From Diphasiastrum complanatum (lineage: Eukaryota; Streptophyta; Lycopodiopsida; Lycopodiales; Lycopodiaceae), in the NCBI GenBank assembly GCA_029204225.1, contig CM055100.1, positions 10,886,769 to 10,950,768 on the forward strand: 64,000 nucleotides of DNA. Direction: 5' to 3'. Shown here piece after piece: positions 55,929 through 64,000 of this stretch. How positions within the stretch are numbered: position 1 is the first letter of the stretch; each line of letters starts with the position of its first letter. A program made the translations under genes and the position numbers. The notes beneath the pieces were generated by a model. The model searched no databases and was not told the DNA's origin. It was given only the letters and a program-made list of their open reading frames with translations.

Positions 55929-56700
55929 CTAATTCTTGGAGGTGTGTCGCTCTACAAATGCTACAAGCTTCTTGAATGTTTCGAACACTTCAGACTTCTT
56001 CTTCAAGTAGTATATCGTTGTTATCTTGTTGTAATCATCAATGAATGTGAGAAAATATCGCGATCCATAGAGGGAGTCAACTTTTATCGGTCCACAGACA
56101 TATGAGTGAACAAGCTCAAGGATGTCCTTGGCTCTCCTCCCTTCGATTACAAATGGGCTTCGATGCTGCTTGCCTTTCTGACAGGCTTTACAAAAGTCGG
56201 AGTCTAGGCTTGTAATTCTCAGACCACTCACTAGCTCCTTTCTACTCATGTCGTAGAGACTCCTCATATTCAGATAATACATTCTTTTGTGCCAGAGATA
56301 ATTTTCATTTTCAGATGCATTCAGTATGCTATCATAGCTGCTAATTAATTTAGCTTGGTAGAGATTACCTTGTCTTGATCCGACAATCAGTAGCTTGTTT
56401 GATTTATGCTCGATTATTCGACATATGTTTCCATCAAATAGGACTCGTATTCCAAGGTCAGCTATCATTGATACAGAGAGCAGGTCTCTTCTCAACATAG
56501 GTATATAGGATGCTCTTTGGATCTCTGCATGTCCCAACAATATACGTAGTTGTAGAGTTCTGATGCCTTCGACATCGTGTCTGCTCCCATCACCCAGTAT
56601 GATTGTTCGCGTATTGTTGGGTGTTTTTAGTTGATCAAGACATTCTTGTTGCAGGTTATGTGCGATGTAGCTCCTGAGTCGATCACTATAGCGTAGTTGT
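55929..56700 (-). pseudogene. Ty1/copia protease and partial integrase
   Basis: The protease motif VIDSGATSHIT lies at about 56685-56650, followed by a frameshift. The frame from 56540 to 55929 carries the end of protease, the pre-integrase block (LWHKRMYYLNM, altered from the usual GH), DFCKACQKGKQ zinc residues and the integrase core start, where HSYVCGP replaces the usual HSD, so the first catalytic Asp is Tyr. The integrase stops at FVERHTSKN, before the second Asp. Confidence 0.8.
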
Positions 56701-56795
56701 GTTCTGTATAGCTGCTTGACTCCATTGACTATTGTGAAGGCATTTTCGCTCTTCTCAGCATCCTTTGATGATTTTGCAACATTTGCTTTTTTTGC

Positions 56796-57621
56796 TTAAT
56801 GCTTTCCTTTTGGGTTGTGCCAGCATTCATATGTTGAATGTTCTTTCTTCTTGCAGTGTGTGCAAGGTATTTTCGGATTGAACCAGCATCTGTCAACTGT
56901 GTGTCCACATTTGTGACAATGATTGTAGGTAGAAGTTTCTTTGTTGTAGTTGACTCTTGTAAAAGACTTTGTTTGAGTCTTGTTGATCTTGGGCTTATTT
57001 TTGTATTTCTTCTTTTCTCTTGTAAAGAGGGCCTTCTCCTGGTCGTCGTTTGCTTCTCCATCATCTCTCATCAGTCTTTCATCTACAACAAGATTGACTA
57101 CTCTTTTGAATGTCATCTCAAGTAAGCTTAGGATGAGGATTCTCAGTGGTCGGTAGGGTGAAGATAGAGATTTCATGCAGTACATCAACTACTGCGATGC
57201 TGGGACTTAATGCTCATGTCCAGATGCAAAAAGTTGAGCAAAGATCGTTCTGATCTTCTCAACATGTTGATCCAACTCGTTGCCATCCCATCACAAGATT
57301 TGTAGCTGATTATGGAGGTACATCGCCGACACAGCCGTACTTCTGCTTTAGTTTCTCCCATGCTTCATGGCTGCTTTCGCAATCTTCAATCTGCATGAGG
57401 AATTTTTCATTTATGGATGACATGATGATTGTCATTGCACATTCATCCTTCCTTATCCATTCTGCTCTCCTTGGGTCTTCCTCTGGAGGCTTTTGTTTTG
57501 TGAGATTGGTCACTGACCATATCCCTTCGTCTTTTAGCAGCATTTTGATCTTGAACTTCCATACACGATAATTTGCGCCATCAAGATTGATCACAATCCT
57601 AGCATGAATTGTAGTAGCCAT
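56796..57621 (-). pseudogene. Ty1/copia gag
   Basis: Start ATG at 57621: MATTIHARIVINLDGANYRV, then WKFKIKMLLKDEGIWSV, the conserved gag N-terminus. The frame stays open to 57310. The middle of gag (57310-57190) is shifted and shortened. The basic nucleocapsid part is open at 57188-56796, with two knuckles: HCHKCGHTVDRCW (one residue short of the usual spacing) and CTHCKKKEHSTYEC (perfect CX2CX4HX4C). It packages element RNA in intact relatives; here the frame is broken. Confidence 0.8.
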
Positions 57622-57640
57622 ATTGTATCTAATGAATCAA

Positions 57641-57651
57641 CTCTGATACCA
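57641..57651 (-). other. Primer-binding site, antisense
   Basis: The minus strand reads TGGTATCAGAG immediately after the LTR end, an exact match to the initiator-Met primer site over 11 bases. The gag ATG follows 20 bases later. Confidence 0.85.
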
Positions 57652-58020
57652 TGTCTAAGTTTTTCTACGAGGGTGCGCCTATTCTTTGGCGGAAGTGCGC
57701 TACACACTACATTACATTATAGGACCTAGATATGCGGCTATCAATCACAAGCATTGGAACAATCAATCACAAGTAACAGATGCAACACATGAATCAATGA
57801 TGGAAGAACATAAAACTCTTTTGTATTTTGTCTTGCTTATGAGTAAGTCGGCAGAGTCTCGCTCGTTGGTGGCCTGACGCTCCTCTTACAAAACTGTATA
57901 CTACTATTTCTATATTTGTTCTATACTTATGTCCCACCAGGTGGGATTATAAGACATCTTAACTGATCATTACAAGAGAGGTTTAGACTAAACTCTCAGT
58001 TAACTATGTCTCTGGTAACA
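57652..58020 (-). repeat. Copia 5' LTR, antisense
   Basis: On the minus strand it starts TGTTACCAGAGACATAG at 58020 and ends AAAAACTTAGACA at 57652, directly before the primer site: 369 bp with TG...CA termini. The 58020 boundary is inferred from the terminal dinucleotide only. Confidence 0.6.
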
Positions 58021-58230
58021 TTACTTTTTATGGGTGAGCGTGATAGTTTAAAGTTTCACGCTTGTCGAGCTATGGTCTTGATAGTTCAAATTGCCCAAAA
58101 ATTCATTCTGCTCGACGTCTGCGTTCAACTCTTATTTTGGTGTCCGGCAATTTGGTGTCTATGACTGCCGATTTGTCGGCCTCTTTGGGGAATGCTAGAG
58201 AATAGTTTCATGAGTTCACCATCTTCAACA

Positions 58231-58554
58231 TTGTGAAGCAATCTATGTGATACACATTGTTTTTCCTTATATTCTCCCTACTTGAGGGTTCACTCACTTC
58301 TTTTCTCTACTCGAGAGTAGGCTATTTTTATTTTTCTAAAAGCATTTTGGGAACTTAATTTCTCACGTACTTTGATTGCTTTGAGTGACCATTTTATGTG
58401 GATTCATTATGCATGAAATTGTGCTCTTGCCTTAGAATCAATCTAGGAAGATTGTAGGATGCAATCCATGTCATAGATCTATGTGCAATCACAACTACCT
58501 TGAAAGATCGATTGTGGGTGTTGGGCAGGTCTTCACACGTGTGAAACTTTCACA
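58231..58554 (+). repeat. Copia LTR, 3' portion
   Basis: Matches 39251-39577 along its length, ends ACTTTCACA, and is followed by a primer site. Its 5' part is cut at 58231, leaving about 210 bp of unassigned DNA between it and the antisense LTR ending at 58020. The CACACGTGTG palindrome is at 58534-58543. Confidence 0.78.
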
Positions 58555-58566
58555 TGGTATCAGATC
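58555..58566 (+). other. Primer-binding site
   Basis: TGGTATCAGATC follows the LTR end directly, one base from the initiator-Met site TGGTATCAGAGC. Confidence 0.75.
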
Positions 58567-60165
58567 CACACTTAGGTATGATCTATATGCATCAATGATC
58601 AAGAATAGAGAGTGAAATTCATGATTTTGAGTGTAGTAGAGGATCTCGACTAGCTTCCAAGGGATTTTGGCATCAAGAGGAGCCAAAATCATGATGATTT
58701 GGATATGAAAAGTATATTACGGACTATTGTGCTTAGAGCATGTGTGGGATGTCCCCACTTTAAGGATTTATTGTGTTTTAAGTGGTGATCCAAATTGTGC
58801 AAGTAAATACTTGTTGGAGAGCTATTTGAGTGTAGATTTAGGTGCAAGAGATATTAAGTGAATTGGTTCACTATAGATCAAGTTGTTGGCATTTGTTTGG
58901 AGGTAGGTTGGGCACCCAAACTGGTGACTTTTTTCAAAGAGCACCAAATCTTGGTGGTTGCATTAAAACAAACTCAAGTTTGCCTTGTCAATCTAGGTTG
59001 AGATTTTGAGATCCTAGTCACATTGTTTCACTCCTGCTCATATTCCTTGAGTGTTTTTTGGATTGAAATAGAGTCATAGAGGTGTGTGAAACATTTTTTT
59101 TGGTGTGTGAGGCAAGATCTAGTAACTCAAGTTGATTGTCATTGGTGGAGAGATTGCTCTCTCCTTTGTGATCAAAATCTTACTATGTGGATCTAACTAT
59201 TTGAAGCACACATCTCAGTGAGAGAGAAGAACCAAATTTTTTCAGATTTCAAATCCATCTAAGGATGGTGGATGGATTGAATGTTTCAAGCTTGATGTGC
59301 AAAATTGCTTTAAAAAACAAGGTTTTAAGAGCTAGTTTGGACATAGTTTGCAATCAAGTGGATCTTGAGATCAAAAGATCAAAATCATGATGAATTGATC
59401 CATGCTGGGTGCTATACAAAATGAGGTGCTTATACTCTCAACTTACTCAACTCCATCAACTCTCGACTCTCGACTCCATCGACTAACTCGACTCCCTCGT
59501 CAAGTCAGATCAAGCTGGATACAGGGAAAAGTCGATCCATGTACTGTCAATCGATTCCAACCCACATCGCAATCATAAGGACAACATTGATAGTCCACCT
59601 ACATATATTTACTATTTACAATGATGGCTATCTACTAGACTCTATCTAATTAAGTAGATTCAAATTTATACTCTCAAGTACTTATCACTAAACTGCAATT
59701 ATCAACAAGTCAAGTGAAGTTAGAATAGAGTCTGCACCTTTAGCAGTCAATGATCAATCACGATTCATTCGATTCAATCTCGTCTGAGTATTTTTCCCAG
59801 ACAGAAGTAAGAATCCAGTTAACAACGATCAAGAATTTGAGCTCTATCTTTGCGCCTCCCAGACTACCGCACAACTTCATGCTCATGTACTCTATTTTTT
59901 ATTAATCAAGAGTGAAATTTTGTCCACACACAACTATTGTTCATTTGTGCATTATTATAGACTGCTTTACATCTTGTTTTCTTGCTGCTACGCTGACACA
60001 CATACGATCCACAACTGGTTATTGTAAGTTTCCGTTGCTAGTGTCTCGATCTAGATTTTGATTCGGACCTCTATCTTTGAAACCGATTGTTCAATTTCCA
60101 TAAGGATACTACATTCTACTCTTGTGTCAGAACCCGTTTATGTTACACACCACTGATTTCCGAAA
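58567..60165 (+). other. Leader remnant and LTR of the next element
   Basis: The left part is probably the untranslated leader of the element primed at 58555; no gag of it follows. The right part, ending at 60165 beside a second primer site, should be the LTR of the last copia element. ACTCGACTC-type short repeats at 59450-59510 may lie in its U3 region. The boundary between the two parts is not visible. Confidence 0.45.
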
Positions 60166-60177
60166 TGGTATCAGAGC
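60166..60177 (+). other. Primer-binding site
   Basis: TGGTATCAGAGC, a perfect initiator-Met primer site, about 145 bp before the gag start. Confidence 0.85.
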
Positions 60178-60310
60178 TTGTGGTTCAGTAATCTACATTT
60201 TCATGCAAGTCGTCAGTCTTGTTTCTATCAAGACATCATTTTTGAAAGTGTGCAACTAGCAGTTTTACAATATCGTTGTCTCTACCAGTGATCTCTCTCT
60301 CTTCATTAGA

Positions 60311-61096
60311 ATGGATCCATCTTCTAGTTCATCTCTGATTGACAAACTCAATGGAGAAAACTACCATCTCTAGAAGTTCAAGATGAAAGTCATATTACTT
60401 GCCAAAGAATTGTGAAATATCGTTGATGGCACAAAGGTCAAGCTTGAGGTCGATGTAGATAGCATCAGCAAATGGAGACAAAGGGATGGCAAGACATTTG
60501 CCTTTATCACTTTGAACATTAAGGACTCTCAAATCAGCCATATTCGAACTGCTCAGACAACTAAGGATGCTTGGGACATCCTAGAAACCCTCTATGATAT
60601 CATGGATGTTACATCCAAGTTACATTTGAGGAAGAAATTCTTTACATTAAGAATGTCTGATGCAGACAGTATTTTGAGCTATCTCAACACATTCAAAAAT
60701 CTCATGGAGCAGATGACTGCAACCAACTCAGTCATTGAAGATTCTGATGCAGTAATGACTCTACTATCGAGTCTACCTAAAGCTTTTGAAACCTGGATCA
60801 CGGCTATCTCGACCCAGCAACATCTCACTCTATCAAGAGCCATATCGATGCTACTTCAAGAGGAGATCAGCCGAACTAGGTCCTCCCAAAACTCAGGATC
60901 GGATCCTCAAGGAAAAATCAAAAGTTTAGATCCAAGAGATCTACAAAGTTAGACTATCCTAACAAAAATTAGAACAGCATGCAACCTGGATTGAATTTAA
61001 GTTCGAATAAAGAGACTTCATCATTCCAGCCAAGACAAAAACTATTTTGTAAATATTGTAAGAGGACTGGTCACCTTATTAAGGATTGTAGGACTT
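60311..61096 (+). pseudogene. Ty1/copia gag with zinc knuckle
   Basis: It starts MDPSSSSSLIDKLNGENYHL followed by a TAG where Trp is usual, and a second stop after LLAKEL. The frame is then open from about 60419 to 60952, with UBN2-type gag motifs (RTAQTTKDAWDILETLY, SDAVMTLLSSLPKAFETW). After a broken stretch, CKYCKRTGHLIKDC (about 61050-61091) is a perfect CX2CX4HX4C zinc knuckle. Confidence 0.85.
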
Positions 61097-61229
61097 GAAA
61101 TACAACAATGAAAAGAAAATAAGTTCCAACAACAACAAGAAATTGCTACAACTACCAGTCACTCGACTCAGCCACAAGAGAAAAATGAAGTAGCCTTCAT
61201 GACCAAAGTTGGAGAACTACATGATATCG

Positions 61230-64000
61230 ATTTTTGGTATCTGAAATCGAGAGCAACACAACACATGACTCACCATCGTGACTGATTTCAAGACTACAAC
61301 TCATACACCCATTCTAGAGTTGTACAATTAGGAGACAATTCATCTCATACTATCGAGGGTAAAGGAACTGTCAAGATTGAATTTCAGAACAATGATGTAA
61401 AATTTATGTCCAATGTTCTTCACGTTTCAAATCTTACCAAAAATTTGCTTTCAATAAGTGAAATCACTGAGTCTGGTTATGGGGTCGAATTCGATACAAA
61501 GGGCTGCACTATTCTTGACAAATCTAGAAAAGTTTTAGCTTTTGGTAGGAGATATGGCTATCTCTACAAGCTAAGCAATTGTTATTTTACAAATAGTCAA
61601 GCTCTTCGTACTTTAACGTCTGAATCAATTGATATGCTATGACATTCAATTTTGATTCAAACATTCATTTAAAGGTTTGCTAGATCTTGTACATAGGGAC
61701 ATTTGTGGCCCTATACAGATTGCTTCCACAAGGGGAGCCATTTACTTTCTAACCTTTATTGATGATTTTTCTCGAAGAACTGTTACCTACTTTCTAAAGA
61801 ACAAATATGAAACATTCAAATTCTTCAAACAATTCAAGGCATTTTTTGAAAATTAGACACAAAGAAAAATCAAGGTCTACGCATTGATGGAGGGAGAGAA
61901 TTTATCTCCACTGAATTCAAAGAGTTCTACAAGGCAAATGGAATACACCAACAATTTACAACCAGCTAGTCACCTCAGTCCAATGGTAGAATCTGACACT
62001 GACCGAAAGTGCCAAAAGCATCCTGGCCCATGTCTCTCTTCCAAACAAATTTTGGGCAAACGACTGTTGCCTATCTACAGAATTGATCCATTACAAAAAC
62101 TCTAAATGGAAAAATACCTTGTGAGATATTGACAGGATCAAAACCCTCACTCAAGCACATTCAAATTTCTGGATTCATTGCTTACTCTCAATCCATTTAA
62201 GGAAGAAGCTAGACGATACTAGTAGAAAATCGATTTTCATTGGCAATTCTCCAGACCACAAGGCATACAAACTCTACAATCCAAACACACAGAAGTCGTT
62301 TATAAGTAGAGATGTCATTTTTGTGGAAGATCAGTTCAATGACCACAAGGGAAAGGCTACATCAGACTCCAATCCCATAGTCGAAACCAACTCCATGATC
62401 GAACATCAAAAAATTGATACAGACTCGAACAATGAGCCATATTTTCAACGAGTCTAATCGCATCAGAGGATCGAAGTTCAATCTAGAAGATCAAATCGAT
62501 CCAGATAGTCTCCATCTCAATTCATGGATGATCCAACCTATTATTTTGTAGGAACCATGCATTGTATCAGAGGCAATGTCAACTCGAGATGCTAATCAAT
62601 GGAACGCTGCTATGGACACAAAATTTGATTCCCTAATTGAAAATCAGACATGGACTATAACAAAGCTGCCAAAGGATCGAAATTCGATTCCATACAAATG
62701 GATATTCAAAGTGAAGTATGATGCTGAAGAAGAACTAAATCGATACCAGGCTATGACTGGTGGCCAAAGGTTTTTCACAGATTCTAGATCTAGATTACTC
62801 AGAGATCTTCAACCTTGTTGTTAAACATACTTCACTTCGACTACTACTCTCCTTTGCAGCTACAACCGATCTCGAAGTCCATAAAATGGATGTCCAAACA
62901 GCCTTTTTGAATGGGACTATTGAAGATGAAATCTACATGTCACAACCAAAGGGATACGAAATCAAGGACAAGGAGCATCTTGTCTATGAAATCCAAAAGG
63001 CTCTGTATGGTCTGAAACAGTCACCAAGAGCCTGGTTTCAAAAGATAAATGTATTTCTAATCGAGAATGGTTTTATTCCAAACTCGGCAGACTCGAATGT
63101 CTATTTCAAGTCTGTGACAATTTGAATATCTTGAAGGATACAAAATGCATGCTAGCCTAGAAATACAAGATGACTGATATGGGTCCATCCCATTACTACT
63201 CAGAATTCAGATTCATCGAAATCGACCCACCAGAAAAATCTACATCAGTCAACAATGATATCTCACTAACGTGTTGGAAAAATATGGAATGACCAACTGC
63301 AAATTGAACTACTTTTCACTTGACCTTGCTCTAAAACTATCGAAGGAACAATGTCCTCAAACTGAAGTAGAAAAAGAGGAAATGAAATAGTATCCATTTC
63401 ACTTCAGTATCGGCTCACTGATGTATGCAATGCTCTGCACTCGACCCGATCTTGCATACTCAGGCAGTTAACTTAGTCAGTTCCTATCGAATCTAGGGAC
63501 GAATCCAAGGCCAATCCATTGGAAAGCACTCATGAAGCTCATGACATATATCCAAGCAACAAATCATCTATGCATTTGTTATGGAGGCAGCCAATCTGCC
63601 AACATTCTTGCAGGTTATACAGATGCAGATTGGACAAGAGATATCAACACCATAAAAGTGACTTATGAATTTGTATTCTTATTTAATCAAGGCCCAATCT
63701 CATGGAACAACCAAAAATAGATCTCAATAGCATTATCATCAGCTGAATCACAAATGCTACCAAGGAGACAATTTTGGCTGATAAATCTACTTGTAGATAT
63801 CGACCTTGCTCAGCTATAGCCAACAACCATATATTGTGCTAATCAAATCACAATTGCACTATCCCTAAATTCGAGATTTCACTCTTGAAGCAAGCACATT
63901 GAAATCAAGTATCACTATCTCAGAGAAAAAGTTTAAGGCAAAGAAATATCATTAGTCTACTACATGATAAATTCTATGGTAGCAGATTACTTCACCAAAG
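61230..64000 (+). pseudogene. Ty1/copia pol: protease, integrase, RT, RNase H
   Basis: The protease reads WYLKSRATQHMT where a DSGA-type motif is expected, so the catalytic Asp is Lys and the Gly is Arg. A 61406-61642 frame covers the protease end and pre-integrase. The integrase start (RDICGPIQIAS, TFIDDFSRRT) is at about 61690-61780, and the rest is shifted and stop-ridden. RT: QTWTITKLPKDRNSIPYKWIF, then KMDVQTAFLNG and QKALYGLKQSPRAWF (62880-63040). At about 63110-63130 the sequence jumps from SNVYFKS to KDTKCMLA, so the YVDD catalytic loop is deleted. RNase H: GYTDADWTRD, ALSSAESQ, YCANQ (usual Asp is Ala), SKHIEIKYHYLRE and MVADYFTK at the window end. Confidence 0.85.

Larger units (their letters stand above)
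55929..58020 (-). mobile_element. Antisense Ty1/copia relic with 5' LTR
   Basis: Reading leftward: LTR (58020 to 57652), primer site (57651-57641), gag, zinc knuckles, protease, pre-integrase and half of the integrase, stopping at 55929 next to another LTR. RT and RNase H are lost. Its gag differs from the 0.8 and 25.5 kb elements, so it represents a different copia lineage. Confidence 0.85.
60166..64000 (+). mobile_element. Ty1/copia relic running off the window edge
   Basis: Primer site, gag, zinc knuckle, protease, integrase, RT and RNase H follow in copia order, ending inside the last conserved block (MVADYFTK) at 64000. The polypurine tract and 3' LTR would lie beyond the window. Lesions are spread through every domain, so this is an old, inactive copy. 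Confidence 0.88.

Overview
The window is nuclear DNA of a land plant, most likely a seed plant. It is dominated by old, broken LTR retrotransposons and very long (GA)n/(CT)n microsatellites, with two recognisable host genes, both multi-exon and on the + strand. The evidence for a plant is an IQ67-domain (IQD) calmodulin-binding protein gene, a pseudo-receiver plus GARP-Myb transcription factor gene of the APRR2-like class, GT-AG introns, and Ty1/copia elements primed by the plant initiator-Met tRNA site (TGGTATCAGAGC). Old degraded elements plus abundant AG/CT repeats would fit an early-diverging angiosperm or another slow-turnover genome; that is a guess.

Layout. 1-5256: a Ty1/copia relic with an inverted, head-to-head partial copy of its own leader and gag start. 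5.9-7.4 kb: an antisense Ty3/gypsy-type gag scrap abutting a copia integrase/RT scrap. 7.4-12.7 kb: noncoding repeat relics, three large microsatellites and one unidentified antisense reading frame. 12.7-14.8 kb: a second, internally deleted copia. 14.8-21.65 kb: a retroelement LTR with primer site, about 5 kb of AT-rich DNA with no recognisable gene, then gypsy integrase/chromodomain remains ending in a polypurine tract. 22-25.5 kb: microsatellites and unexplained DNA. 25.5-29.8 kb: the best-preserved copia (gag to RNase H plus a 3' LTR, a few nonsense and frameshift lesions). 30-33 kb: microsatellites and unassigned DNA.

35.05-38.13 kb: the IQD gene (5 coding exons, 528 residues by my splice model). 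38.97-39.58 kb: a solo-type LTR carrying five 32-bp tandem repeats. 40.9-42.4 kb: an antisense copia relic. 43.3-44.4 kb: a GT/poly-G tract, an inverted-repeat hairpin and a tandem duplication. 45.24-49.78 kb: the APRR2-like gene (11 coding exons, about 662 residues), with a possible splice-acceptor lesion at intron 3. 52-52.8 kb: a possible hAT transposase scrap. 53-64 kb: a pile-up of copia elements in both orientations (LTRs, primer sites, gag, protease, integrase, RT, RNase H), the last running off the window edge.

The two host genes probably have separate jobs: calmodulin/microtubule-linked scaffolding for IQD, and pigment, chloroplast or developmental transcription for APRR2-like. Nothing in the sequence links them functionally. 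I did not find a convincing new biological system. The most checkable oddities are the APRR2 intron-3 junction, the LTR-internal 32-bp array, the recurrent CACACGTGTG palindrome at LTR ends, and the permuted repeat relics at 7.4-8.5 and 15.1-16.5 kb. All alignments and splice sites were read by eye.
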